DNA from: Catellatospora tritici
GTDB lineage: Bacteria > Actinomycetota > Actinomycetes > Mycobacteriales > Micromonosporaceae
Assembly (NCBI RefSeq): GCF_019083965.1
Contig: NZ_JAHRCY010000004.1
Span: 265,236-329,235 of the forward strand
Length of the DNA: 64,000 nt
Reading direction: 5' to 3'
The notes beneath the pieces were generated by a model that worked only from the letters and a program-made list of their open reading frames with translations, had not been told where the DNA came from and did no database searches. A program made the translations under genes and the position numbers. Positions 37,010 through 45,571 of this stretch are shown here, in pieces; the stretch's first letter is position 1; every line of letters starts with the position of its first letter.

Positions 37010-39548
37010 CGTCGGTCACCACCTCGATGTCGTGGTCACCCGAGACCAGCAGCCAGGTCGGCGGGATCGTGACGACCTGCCGCAGCTCCTTGCTGGCCGC
37101 CGAGCGCCACAGCCCCGCCCCGGCGCGCACCTGCACGCCCCGGTTGCCGCCCACGAACACCTCGCCGCCTGCGGCGACGGTCCGCACCGGCTCGAACCGG
37201 GTCCGGTCGCGCAGCGGCAGGCCGCAGTTGACCGACGGCGACTCCCACTGCGGCGTGGCGGCGGTGGTGTCCAGCTGCAGTACTCCGCCGCTCTGGCTGG
37301 CGGCGTACGCGACCCCGTCGGTGAAGTCCAGGCCCCAGCAAGTGCCGCCGGTCCACCCGGCCGACATCTCCTGCCAGCGGACGTCGGCCTCGAACAGCCG
37401 CGCCCGGTAGCAGCCCTTGCCGGGCTTGCGCGGGTCGGCCATGCCGGTGCCCACCCACAGCACCGTGTCCGGGCCGTCCAGCTGCACCGCCAACGCCCGG
37501 GTGTCGGTGCCCGCGAGCCCCACGTGCTGGAACGTGCCGGGTTTGCCGCCCGCGGTGGACAGGTACACCCCGTAGCTGGTCTCGGCGGCCAGCGCCACGC
37601 CCCACACCCCGCGCTCGGACACGAACGCCCGCACCGAGTTGAAGCCCCGGTCCTGGTCCTTCTGGTCCACCACGATCTGCAGCGGCACCGCACCGTCCAC
37701 CAGCGACATCTCGAACAGTCCCGCGTCGGAGGCCAGCAGCAGCGACACCGCCTCGTCCCGGTCGATCCAGGCCGCCTCCAGCACCACGGCGTCGAGCTCG
37801 GTGAGCTTGCGCCAGGTCTCGCCCAGGTCGGCCGACACGTACACCGAGGAGCCGCCCTCGTCGGTGTTGGTGACCACCGCGACGGTGCCCGGCCGTGCCG
37901 TGACACCGGGGCGGTCGGCGCCGGGCGCGGGCAGCACCTGCCGGACCGTCTCGCCGGGCAGCTCGTTGACGAGCTCCCAGCCCTGGCCGTCGTTGGTGGA
38001 CCGGAACACCTGGGCGCCACCGCCGGTGTACCAGGTGGCGGCCTGATAGTTGTCGGCGGCGAGCGAGCTCGTCACGCCGGACGGGGCGTGGTCGAGCACG
38101 AACCGCACGTCGTCGACGTAGCGCACCCCCGGCTCGGCCTGCTCCAGGATCCGGTACACGTTCGAGGCGCGCAGCGGCTCGCCGAACGTCCAGCCCTCCA
38201 CCGTCGCCGGGGCGGGCAGTGGACTGATGGCCTGGTAGAGGCGGTCGTGGATGCGGCGGCGCACCGCGTCGAGGTCCTCCTGGCGGCCCACCACCACCCG
38301 GCCGCGCACCGCCACGGTCTTGTACCGGGCCCACGTCGTGGTCACCGACGTGCCCAGCGCCCGGCGGCGGTCCAGGTCGGCCTGCGTACGCAGCCGCACC
38401 TCGTCCAGTTGCCGCTCCAGCAGCGCCGCCACCGGCAGCCGCCAGCCCGGCCGGGCCGCCTCGGGCACGAACGGCACCAGCGTCACCTCGACCTCGCCCG
38501 GCCGGGCGAACGACCACATCGCCGCCCGGGTGAACGCCCGCGCCCGCGCCACGGCGGGGGAGTCGGTGGTGGCCAGCAGCTCGAAGTCGCGCGCGGTCAC
38601 CGCCCGGTGCAGGCTGAACAGCTCGTACGGCCCACGCCGGGCCACCGCGTCGACCGGTTCGAGGTCGCGCCCGCCCCGGGCCGGTTCGGCGTTGGTGACC
38701 CGTACCCCCGCGATCGGATCCCGCAGTGTGGTCAGCGCGCCCGCGCCGACGTTGCCGTGCGAGCCGCCGCCGGTGCGGTACCAGATCCGGATCTCGCGGT
38801 GCGCGCCCGGCACCGCACCAGGTATCGCGGCCTGCCCCGTCGCCCCGTCCAGCTCCGGCGCGAACGTGACCACGCCCGCTGCCGGGTCCAGCAGGTACGC
38901 CCGGTCGGTCGGCCCCAGCCCGGCGAAGCTCTCCACCCGCTGCCAGATCTCGAACACGCGACCCTGGAACTCCCGCGCCGCCCCGTCGACCGGCCCGGCC
39001 GCCTGCACGCCGAGCATCACCTCCAGCGGCTCACCGGTGGTGGCCAGCGGGGCGCGGTCGCAGCGCAGCACCTGTCCGGGCAGCCCGGTGCCCAGGCCCA
39101 GCAGCTCCCCGTCGACGAGCTCGCAGTGGTACGCCCGCACCCGCGTCTCCGTCGCGCCCTCGGCGACCGCCGCCGGGACGGTCGTGGTGAACACGACCGG
39201 CTGCGGGTCGGCGCCGCGCGCGGCCACCACCCGCGTCCCGGCCGGGATCACGATCCGCTCGGCGGTGTCGGTGCCGGTCCGGCTGAACGTCAGCTCCACC
39301 CAGGCCGCGGCGGGCGGCCGCCGGGTGACCCCGAGCAGGTTCAGGAACTCCAGGTACGCCTTCTCCGGTAGCCGGTTCAGCCGGAACAGCATCACCTCGG
39401 TCAGGTACGCGAACGCCTCCAGCAGCGCGGCACCCGGATCGTGCACCGACAGGTCGGTCCAGTCCGGCGACGACCGGCGCACCCGCTCGCGGGCCTCGGC
39501 GACGAGGTCGGCGAACGTGCGGTCGTCCAGGTTCGGCACGGGGATCAT
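36999..39548 (-). CDS. Baseplate J-like protein with C-terminal Asp-box beta-propeller
   Basis: An 849-residue protein. The N-terminal part (about 1-490) matches putative baseplate assembly proteins (Afp11/gp6-like): LDDRTFADLVAEARERVRRS, DPGAALLEAFAYLTEVMLFR, a long beta-rich middle, YELFSLHRAVTARDFE and VYRILEQAEPGVRYVDDVRF. Usual members end near there. The remaining 350 residues or so contain Asp-box signatures, STNDGQGWELV (about 514) and the canonical SADLGETWRKL (about 569), with a degenerate STAGGKPGTFQH and further W/G-rich blades. That reads as a sialidase/sortilin-like beta-propeller. The propeller would sit at the rim of the baseplate and could contact a ligand. GC and codon use match its neighbours, so the fusion is not a recent patch. 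ATGA overlap with the gp25 gene. Confidence 0.85.
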   Translation of the reverse strand: MIPVPNLDDRTFADLVAEARERVRRSSPDWTDLSVHDPGAALLEAFAYLTEVMLFRLNRLPEKAYLEFLNLLGVTRRPPAAAWVELTFSRTGTDTAERIVIPAGTRVVAARGADPQPVVFTTTVPAAVAEGATETRVRAYHCELVDGELLGLGTGLPGQVLRCDRAPLATTGEPLEVMLGVQAAGPVDGAAREFQGRVFEIWQRVESFAGLGPTDRAYLLDPAAGVVTFAPELDGATGQAAIPGAVPGAHREIRIWYRTGGGSHGNVGAGALTTLRDPIAGVRVTNAEPARGGRDLEPVDAVARRGPYELFSLHRAVTARDFELLATTDSPAVARARAFTRAAMWSFARPGEVEVTLVPFVPEAARPGWRLPVAALLERQLDEVRLRTQADLDRRRALGTSVTTTWARYKTVAVRGRVVVGRQEDLDAVRRRIHDRLYQAISPLPAPATVEGWTFGEPLRASNVYRILEQAEPGVRYVDDVRFVLDHAPSGVTSSLAADNYQAATWYTGGGAQVFRSTNDGQGWELVNELPGETVRQVLPAPGADRPGVTARPGTVAVVTNTDEGGSSVYVSADLGETWRKLTELDAVVLEAAWIDRDEAVSLLLASDAGLFEMSLVDGAVPLQIVVDQKDQDRGFNSVRAFVSERGVWGVALAAETSYGVYLSTAGGKPGTFQHVGLAGTDTRALAVQLDGPDTVLWVGTGMADPRKPGKGCYRARLFEADVRWQEMSAGWTGGTCWGLDFTDGVAYAASQSGGVLQLDTTAATPQWESPSVNCGLPLRDRTRFEPVRTVAAGGEVFVGGNRGVQVRAGAGLWRSAASKELRQVVTIPPTWLLVSGDHDIEVVTDDAA

Positions 39549-39940
39549 GGCTGTTCTCCGAGGTCGAGGGGGTAGTCGAGGACACCGGTGGCCAGCGTCT
39601 GGCGGACCCGGTAGCGCAGGTGCACGTTCAGCCGGGACGGGATGTCGGGATCGGGGTCGGCGTCGACCTCCTCGATCTCGACCCGCGGCTCCCAGCGTTC
39701 GATCGCGTGGCGGACGTAGTGGATGGCCAGACCGGCGGTGGTCTGGTCGTTGGGCGCGAACAGCAGCCGGTGCAGGTGCGAGCCGTAGTCGGGGCGCATC
39801 AACCGCTCACCGGGCGTCGTACCGAGCAGCAGCATGATCGCCTGGCGGATCGCGTCGTCGCCGTGGACGAGCGCGACCCGACCCGCGGCCGAGGTGACGA
39901 GCCCGACGGGCTCGGAGAAGCGCAGCGATGTCGCGTTCAC
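39545..39940 (-). CDS. gp25/GPW-family baseplate wedge protein
   Basis: A 131-residue protein with the lysozyme-like gp25 fold signature: DAIRQAIMLLLGTTPGERLM followed by RPDYGSHLHRLLFAPND, the conserved Glu-Arg and Pro-x-(F/Y)-G of the family. gp25 connects baseplate wedges to the first sheath ring in T4 and in extracellular injection systems. The start is GTG 39940, overlapping the preceding stop as GTGA. Confidence 0.92.
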   Translation of the reverse strand: MNATSLRFSEPVGLVTSAAGRVALVHGDDAIRQAIMLLLGTTPGERLMRPDYGSHLHRLLFAPNDQTTAGLAIHYVRHAIERWEPRVEIEEVDADPDPDIPSRLNVHLRYRVRQTLATGVLDYPLDLGEQP

Positions 39941-40275
39941 GCGGAGACCTCCACGAAGGACTGGCCGGGGATCCGGACCTGGTAGTGGACCGTGCCGGGC
40001 ACGGTGCCGTCGGTCAGCCCGTCGAGGTTGTCCAGCACGACCGCGTGCCCGTCGACGCGGATCCAGTCGCTGTAGCCGGTGAACACGCGCAGCGTCTTCA
40101 CGCAGGGCTTCATCGTGGCGCCGATGTTCGGGCAGCGGACGATCGCGCGTCCCTCCGGGTCGTCGTCGACCAGCACCGGGTCGCCCGCGATCTGCACCCA
40201 GTGCTGCGACGGGTTGTTCTGGACCTTGCCGTCGTGGTCGCAGCGCACGTCGGCGGTGGAGACGATCGCCTTCAC
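39937..40275 (-). CDS. PAAR-like spike-tip candidate
   Basis: A 112-residue protein starting MKAIVSTADVRCDHDGKVQN. It holds a block with spaced cysteines (CPNIGATMKPCVKTLRVFTG) and a short beta-rich tail VPGTVHYQVRIPGQSFVEV. PAAR-like proteins cap the VgrG/gp5 spike with a small metal-binding cone, and this gene sits directly after the spike gene, where Afp10-type tips occur. The sequence match is loose, so the call is mostly positional. The start is GTG, with a GTGA overlap with the spike gene. Confidence 0.5.
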   Translation of the reverse strand: MKAIVSTADVRCDHDGKVQNNPSQHWVQIAGDPVLVDDDPEGRAIVRCPNIGATMKPCVKTLRVFTGYSDWIRVDGHAVVLDNLDGLTDGTVPGTVHYQVRIPGQSFVEVSA

Positions 40276-41759
40276 AGCGGGTTCACCCCCGTGGGCAGGC
40301 CCGGGATCAGCGCCCGCTCGAAGTCGACGCTGGCGGCGCGGATGGACATCTTGTGACCCGGCGCCTCGATGACCAGGTCGGTGCGGGCCAGCAGCCGTAC
40401 CACGTTCGGCGCCAGCTCCAGGCGGCTGCCGTCGGCGTTCGTGAGCGTGATCGACTTGTCGACGTCGTCCACGACGACCTGCTGCCCACCCGCGCTGTGC
40501 AGGGTCCAGCGCTTGACCGCGCCGCCCTTCACCCCGGTGTCGGGCGGGGTCTGCGGGCCGAACACGGCGCCGAGCACGATCGCGTCGGCGGGGTCCTCGC
40601 GCGGCAGCGCCAGCACCACCAGGTCACCGGGGTCGGGCAGGACGACCACGCCCTTGCCCGGCCCGGCGCCGGGGCACAGCACCGGCAGCCAGCCCAGGTC
40701 GAGTTCACCGTGTCCGGGCAGGACCACCCGGACCCGGCCCCGGCCGTCGGGGTCGTCGACCGCGGTGACCCGGCCCAGCGCGATCGCCGCCGCGGTCTGC
40801 TGCGGCAGGCCTTCGGGCGCCTCGGTGCCGAAGACGGTGCGGTAGCCGTCGGCGTCGATCGTGTGCACGGCCGTGCACACCGGATAGACCCCGTCGACAG
40901 CGTCGTCGACGCCGCTGACGCCGATGGCCCGGCCGGGCCGTACCGTCACGTCGCCCTGGCAGGTGCCGCTGACCGCGAGCGCCCGCGCGGCGCCCCGGTC
41001 GACAGCCGCCTGCGCGGCCTCGGCCTGGTGCCCGACCGGCTGGTCGATGAGGGTGCGGTCGGCGCCGGCGGCCAGCCCCGGCGGCGGGGTCGCCGAGCCG
41101 GGACGGTAGCCGGGGCCCGCGGCCCGCTCGGTGGTGAACTCGCCCCGGCTCGGGTGCCAGCCGTACGCCGTCACCGCCGACAGCGCCCGGTCGGCGTGCC
41201 CGGCGACGCGGCACTGCCACAGCGTGTCGCCGAACTTCAGCTCCACCGCCGAACCGCGCGGACGCAGCGTGTCCACGACCAGGGTGCGGCCGTCGAGGTG
41301 CAGGTAGCGGCCCAGCCGTGCGGCGGTACGCGACAGCAGGTCCCAGTCGGTGGCCCGGTGCTGCACCACCCGCTCCAGCGGCGGCCCCGGGTCGGGGCAG
41401 CGCACGGTCAGCCCCAGCCCGGCGGTGAGTTCGCGGGCCAGGTCGGCCAGCGTCACGTCGGTGAACACGCGGGGCCGCTGCCGGGCGCGCAGCCGGTGCA
41501 GCACGTCGTGGGCCACGACGGTCCAGCCGATCTCCGAGCCGGGGCCGCGGACCAGCTCCACCGAGCCGACGTCTCCGTCGAACAGCGGCTGCCCGTCGAG
41601 TTCGAGCTGCAGCCGGGACCCGAAGGGCCAGCCGTTGCCCGCCTGCACGGTCAGCTCGGCCTGGGTCGGCAGCGAGATCCGGTACGCGACGCGGGCCGAC
41701 AGGACCCGGCCGGGGACGGGCACGCCGTCCAGGCGTACCGACAGCTGAGGAATGATCAT
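40272..41759 (-). CDS. VgrG/gp5-like central spike protein
   Basis: A 495-residue protein. The N-terminal gp27/GPD-like domain (about 1-310) includes VFTDVTLADLARELTAGLGL, HRATDWDLLSRTAARLGRYL and RALSAVTAYGWHPSRGEF, all typical of phage late-control D and Afp8. An OB-fold follows (about 345-420; ALGRVTAVDDPDGRGRVRVV, GWLPVLCPGAGPGKG, PDPGDLVVLALP), then a short triple-helix-like tail (KSITLTNADGSRLELAP, KMSIRAASVDFERALIPG). It would form the trimeric needle that pierces the target envelope. ATG 41759 overlaps the upstream stop. The tail is short, so no effector is fused. Confidence 0.9.
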   Translation of the reverse strand: MIIPQLSVRLDGVPVPGRVLSARVAYRISLPTQAELTVQAGNGWPFGSRLQLELDGQPLFDGDVGSVELVRGPGSEIGWTVVAHDVLHRLRARQRPRVFTDVTLADLARELTAGLGLTVRCPDPGPPLERVVQHRATDWDLLSRTAARLGRYLHLDGRTLVVDTLRPRGSAVELKFGDTLWQCRVAGHADRALSAVTAYGWHPSRGEFTTERAAGPGYRPGSATPPPGLAAGADRTLIDQPVGHQAEAAQAAVDRGAARALAVSGTCQGDVTVRPGRAIGVSGVDDAVDGVYPVCTAVHTIDADGYRTVFGTEAPEGLPQQTAAAIALGRVTAVDDPDGRGRVRVVLPGHGELDLGWLPVLCPGAGPGKGVVVLPDPGDLVVLALPREDPADAIVLGAVFGPQTPPDTGVKGGAVKRWTLHSAGGQQVVVDDVDKSITLTNADGSRLELAPNVVRLLARTDLVIEAPGHKMSIRAASVDFERALIPGLPTGVNPL

Positions 41760-42394
41760 GACGGCACTCCCAGGACGGAACCGGCGGGCACGGCCAGCGG
41801 GTTGCTGACGCCGTTGTGTTCGGCCAGCTCCCGCCACCGGGTCGGGTCGCCCAGCGCCGTGGCGGCGAGCAGGTCGAAGCGGACCCCGGCTCCGCCGGCG
41901 CCGTTGCCGGTCACCTGGACCGCGGCGGCCGAGGTGCGGGTCGGCGGCGCCGCGGGTTCGCCCTCGGTGCGCACCAGCTTCAGCCGCAGCCACGAACGCC
42001 GCGGCGTGCCGGACGCGTCGATGGCGTCCAAACGCTCGGCCACGTTCACCACCACGCCGGGCAGGTTCCAGCTTTTGCCCCATACCAGCCGGACCAGCGG
42101 CAGGCGGCCGTCGCCGTTCTCGGCCAGGTGCCACAGCCGCCCGGTCAGCTCGCGTACGTCGTCGGGTCGGTGCGCGGGCTCCACCAGGTCGACGTCGAAC
42201 AGCAGGTCGAGCACCAGTTCGGTACGGCCGCCGCCGGTGTACAGCAGCGCGTCGTCGACCCCGGTGCCGACCACGGCGCCCGGCAGCGCCGCCGGGCGCA
42301 CCCCGGCGAGTCGCCGGATCACCAGCGTCTCGGGGTTGACCAGGCAGTCGATGCGCTCGCCGGTGGCGTCGACGAGGAAGGCTATGCGTTCCAC
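41756..42394 (-). CDS. LysM-type tube-capping protein (Afp7-like)
   Basis: A 212-residue protein. The N-terminal two-thirds matches the CIS-tube/gp53-like family (VNPETLVIRRLAGV, DLLFDVDL, WHLAENGDGRLPLVRLVWGK). The C-terminus is a LysM-like fold (FDLLAATALGDPTRWRELAE, then PAGSVLGVPS). In injection systems this protein links tube to spike and wedges. The start is GTG 42394, 13 nt inside the preceding disordered-protein gene; the stop overlaps the spike gene. Confidence 0.85.
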   Translation of the reverse strand: MERIAFLVDATGERIDCLVNPETLVIRRLAGVRPAALPGAVVGTGVDDALLYTGGGRTELVLDLLFDVDLVEPAHRPDDVRELTGRLWHLAENGDGRLPLVRLVWGKSWNLPGVVVNVAERLDAIDASGTPRRSWLRLKLVRTEGEPAAPPTRTSAAAVQVTGNGAGGAGVRFDLLAATALGDPTRWRELAEHNGVSNPLAVPAGSVLGVPS

Positions 42395-43869
42395 TGCTGC
42401 CCCTCCTGTTCACGTCGCAGTCGGTGGATCCGGTCGGGGTCGGGCGTGGACGGATCGGGGGCCACCCACAGCGCCGTGTCGTCGAGCAGGTGCGGCCACG
42501 GGTCGGCGACCGTTGCCGGGCCGTCCAGCGACGGCCACGGCGCCTCGGCCGCGGGACCGGTGATCATGGCGGCCCCGGGCGGCCCGAGCCGCTCGGCGTC
42601 GTGCGGCCAGTCCTGCCGCCGGGCCCGCGAAACGGCCGGGTACGCCGGGTACGAGGGCTGCGCCGCTCGGCCCGGCCCGGGGCGCACCGGCTGCGGACCG
42701 GGCGTCGCGGCCGACCCCGAAGCGGTGGCGGACTGCCCTGGGGCACGGCTCGACCGCCGCCCCAGAACGGCGTCGGTCCACGCGTCCGCCGTCGGGCCAC
42801 GCCAGGATTCGACCGCCTCGAAGGCCCGGTCGTCCTGTGTCGAGACCTCCGGGCCGTACGACGGCGCGGGCCACCCGGAAGTGTCCGAGTGGACGCGGAC
42901 GGCAGCCGTCCTGTCGCGGTCCGCCGTGGCGGCGGTACCGGTACCGGACCCGGTGAGCCGGTCGTGCCGAGCTTCCCCCCTGCCCTCCCTGCGCGGCCCC
43001 GGCAGGTCGTCCACCTGGGATGACCCGGGTGGATCCGCTCCGGGCGGGGTGCCGGGTGTCGCCGGGGCCGCAGCCGCCCGCCCGCCGAACCGCGTCGGCC
43101 AGGCAGCGTCCTGCGAGCCCGGCCACCCCGACCGCCCGCTGACACCGTCATGCTCCGGTGACCCAGGTGTCCCGAAGCCATGCTCCGTCGCGGAGCCCGT
43201 CCGCTCGGTCGCCAGGCTGACGGGCTCGTCGCCGACCACGGCCGGGCCGGGACGGCGATGTGCCTGACCAAGCCGCTGCTGCTCGACCCGGTGACCCTCG
43301 CCCGCAGGCGAATCAGCCGGGCTGTCGATCCAGTCCGGCAACGGCCGTGGCTGGGCCGACGCGTCGTCGGCCCATCGGGCCGGTGCAGCAGCCGTCTCCG
43401 CCTCGACCCGCACCGCCTCAGCGGCCATCGCCTGGGCGGCCACCGACCGTGGCGGCAGTTGGGTCGTTCCCGGACGGACGGCCGGACAGACCGAACTCGG
43501 CTGCCCCGAGTCCCGCGCCCGCACCGGGTGCGGCGGCCGGACGGCCTGCGCCACCGGGCGGGGCGGCCGGACGGCCTGCGCACCCGGTTGAGGCGCCGCA
43601 GGCCGGGCCGGTCCGGAACCGGTTCCGGACCCGGACGGGTCCAGGTCGGCGGCGCGTCCGCCCAGCCGGTCGGCGGTCGGCGGTCGGAGTCCGGCGGTCG
43701 GGTCGTCGGCCCCGTCATGCCCGAAGGCATCGGCCTGGTCGGCGGGGTCGGCGACGTACACCAGCGCGGTGCCGTCGGCCGTCACCGCCAGGGTCCGCCG
43801 GGCGGCGGCGCCCCTTCCCGCGAAGAGGCGCCGCAACCAGCCGACGAGATCACGCAGCCGCGCCGACAC
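42382..43869 (-). CDS. Proline/arginine-rich disordered protein of the contractile operon
   Basis: A 495-residue protein with a short ordered start (LRDLVGWLRRLFAGRGAAAR, TLAVTADGTALVYVAD). A long Pro/Ala/Arg/Gly/Ser region without predicted secondary structure follows, and then an ordered acidic/aromatic end (PHLLDDTALWVAPDPS, DRIHRLRREQEGQQ). I recognise no domain. It sits between tube and LysM genes, where contractile phages place the tape measure, but tape measures are usually helical and this is not. It might be a divergent length ruler, a tube filler or a chaperone-like linker. The start is GTG 43869 with GGGAG upstream, and it overlaps the tube gene by 20 nt, so it is certainly translated with the operon. 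Confidence 0.75.
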   Translation of the reverse strand: MSARLRDLVGWLRRLFAGRGAAARRTLAVTADGTALVYVADPADQADAFGHDGADDPTAGLRPPTADRLGGRAADLDPSGSGTGSGPARPAAPQPGAQAVRPPRPVAQAVRPPHPVRARDSGQPSSVCPAVRPGTTQLPPRSVAAQAMAAEAVRVEAETAAAPARWADDASAQPRPLPDWIDSPADSPAGEGHRVEQQRLGQAHRRPGPAVVGDEPVSLATERTGSATEHGFGTPGSPEHDGVSGRSGWPGSQDAAWPTRFGGRAAAAPATPGTPPGADPPGSSQVDDLPGPRREGRGEARHDRLTGSGTGTAATADRDRTAAVRVHSDTSGWPAPSYGPEVSTQDDRAFEAVESWRGPTADAWTDAVLGRRSSRAPGQSATASGSAATPGPQPVRPGPGRAAQPSYPAYPAVSRARRQDWPHDAERLGPPGAAMITGPAAEAPWPSLDGPATVADPWPHLLDDTALWVAPDPSTPDPDRIHRLRREQEGQQWNA

Positions 43870-44344
43870 CGCTGGTCTCCCGCTGGAGGCCGTCGTGCGC
43901 CAACACCAGCGTCTCCACCGCCAGCTCGCGGCTCATCGCGTCCAGCGGCGAGCCGTACCACTCCTGGGGCCAGGCGTTGACGAGGTTCCAGCGCAGCGCT
44001 TCGGCCGAACCCGAGCTGTCGAGCATGACGATGGAGACGTTGCGGCGGCTGACCCGGCCCTCGACCGCGGTCATCAGCCAGTCCCACAGCTCCGCCGACG
44101 AGGTGAGACCGAACCGCAGCGTGACCGGCTGGTACGTGACCCGGCCGGGGATGGCCCGCACCACCGAGTTGTTGCCCGCCTCCCGGTAGGCGATGGTCTC
44201 GACCTTGATGCCGAGCCCGCCCACCTCGGTGAAGTGGCCCTCGGTCACGTTGTTGATGAGCAGCTTGAAGTTGTACGCGCGATACGGGTCCACCAGGTTG
44301 CCCGGCTGGGCGGCGGGACGCGCGGTTGCGGTGACCTCGGGCAT
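43850..44344 (-). CDS. Contractile-system inner tube protein (gp19/Hcp-like)
   Basis: A 164-residue protein with the conserved tube signature DPYRAYNFKLLINNVTEGHF followed by EVGGLGIKVETIAYREAGNN, and later LRFGLTSSAELWDWL and a final VLAHDGLQRE. Hexamers stack to form the rigid inner tube that is driven out on contraction. Only one tube gene is present, whereas Afp-type systems carry two or three. It lies 1 nt after the sheath gene. Confidence 0.93.
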   Translation of the reverse strand: MPEVTATARPAAQPGNLVDPYRAYNFKLLINNVTEGHFTEVGGLGIKVETIAYREAGNNSVVRAIPGRVTYQPVTLRFGLTSSAELWDWLMTAVEGRVSRRNVSIVMLDSSGSAEALRWNLVNAWPQEWYGSPLDAMSRELAVETLVLAHDGLQRETSGVGAAA

Positions 44345-44345
44345 G

Positions 44346-45569
44346 TCAGGCTCCCTGCTCGCCGCCGGTGCCGGCGGACTGGCTGATCTTGAAGATGACG
44401 AACTCGGCCGGCTTGACCGGCGCGATGCCGATCAGGGTCACCACCTGGCCCGCGTCGCGGACCTCGGCGGGATTGGTCTCCTCGTCGCACTTGACGAAGA
44501 ACGCCTCCTGAGGCGTACGGCCCTGCAGCGCGCCGTCGCGCCACACCCGGGTCAGGAACGCGCCGATGTCGCGGCGGATCGACTTCCACAGCAGGTTGTC
44601 GTTGGGCTCGAACACGATCCAGCGCGTGCCGTCGCCGATCGACTCCTTGAGCATGTTGAACAGTCGCCGGACGTTGAGGTAGCGCCACTCGCTGGCCGAG
44701 GCGGCCAGCGTGCGGGCGCCCCAGATGCGGATGCCCTCGGCCGGGAAGTGCCGGATGCAGTTGACCCCGGCCGGGTTCAGCACGTCCTGCTCGGCCTTGG
44801 TCACCCGGTACGACAGGTCGACCGCGCCGCGCACCGGCTCGTTGGCCGGGGCCTTGTGCACGCCTCGGGTGGTGTCGGTGCGCGCCCACACCCCGGCCAC
44901 GTGGCCGCTGGGCGGGGTGCTGGTCATCTCGCCGGTCAGCGGGTCGCGTACGACCAGCCAAGGCACGTAGAAGGTGCCGTAGTCGGACTGGCGCGGCCGC
45001 AGCCCGCTGTTCTCCTCGACCGGCGCGACCTGCGACTCGCCCTCGGCGCTCGCACCGGCCTTGCGGGGCGGCTTGGGCAGCGTGACGCCGCCGACGCGGG
45101 TCAGCCGCTCGACGTCGCCGGTGTGCTCCGGCCCGTCGAGGATGGCCATCCGGTCGCCCATCAGCTCGCAGTGGGCCAGCAGGTCCTCGTAGGATGCCGC
45201 GTCGGTGTAGCCGGGCGCCGCCACGATCGCGATCTCGTCGATCGCCTCCAGCAGCCGCAGCCCGGACCGCTGGCGGCCCTTACCGGCCAGCGGGTGGCCC
45301 GTGGCGATGTTGACGACGTAGCAGCGGCCGCCGCCGTTGTCGAAGAAGCCGTACACGGCCCGCGACAGCGGGGTGCTGGCGGTGCTCTCGCCGACGAACA
45401 CGCGCACGAACTCCGACCAGCTGTTGACCGCGACGGCTTCGTCGCGGCGGGCGGTCGGGTCGGGTGCGGTGCCGACGAACCCGGCGGTGCTGGTGCCGAC
45501 CGATTCGATCGGCCTGCTGCCGCCGGACACCTCCTCGACATAGATGCCGGGAGAGGAGTACACGGGCAT
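44346..45569 (-). CDS. Contractile sheath protein
   Basis: A 407-residue protein, a rather short sheath. The N-terminus MPVYSSPGIYVEEVSGGSRP and the C-terminus RDIGAFLTRVWRDGALQGRT, then FFVKCDEETN and PVKPAEFVIFKISQ are the highly conserved donor-strand and core elements of phage-tail-like sheaths. It also has LNPAGVNCIRHFPAEGIRIW and GDGTRWIVFEPND. It would polymerise around the tube in the extended state and contract to drive it. It is followed immediately by the tube gene and preceded by the DUF4255 gene with a 2-nt gap. Confidence 0.95.
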   Translation of the reverse strand: MPVYSSPGIYVEEVSGGSRPIESVGTSTAGFVGTAPDPTARRDEAVAVNSWSEFVRVFVGESTASTPLSRAVYGFFDNGGGRCYVVNIATGHPLAGKGRQRSGLRLLEAIDEIAIVAAPGYTDAASYEDLLAHCELMGDRMAILDGPEHTGDVERLTRVGGVTLPKPPRKAGASAEGESQVAPVEENSGLRPRQSDYGTFYVPWLVVRDPLTGEMTSTPPSGHVAGVWARTDTTRGVHKAPANEPVRGAVDLSYRVTKAEQDVLNPAGVNCIRHFPAEGIRIWGARTLAASASEWRYLNVRRLFNMLKESIGDGTRWIVFEPNDNLLWKSIRRDIGAFLTRVWRDGALQGRTPQEAFFVKCDEETNPAEVRDAGQVVTLIGIAPVKPAEFVIFKISQSAGTGGEQGA

Positions 45570-45571
45570 TG

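Noticed and set aside
36405..39371. 988-residue plus-strand ORF through the baseplate genes
   Set aside because: It is antisense to the well-supported J-like, I-like and PASTA genes; composition is His/Arg/Gln-rich shadow coding without any domain.
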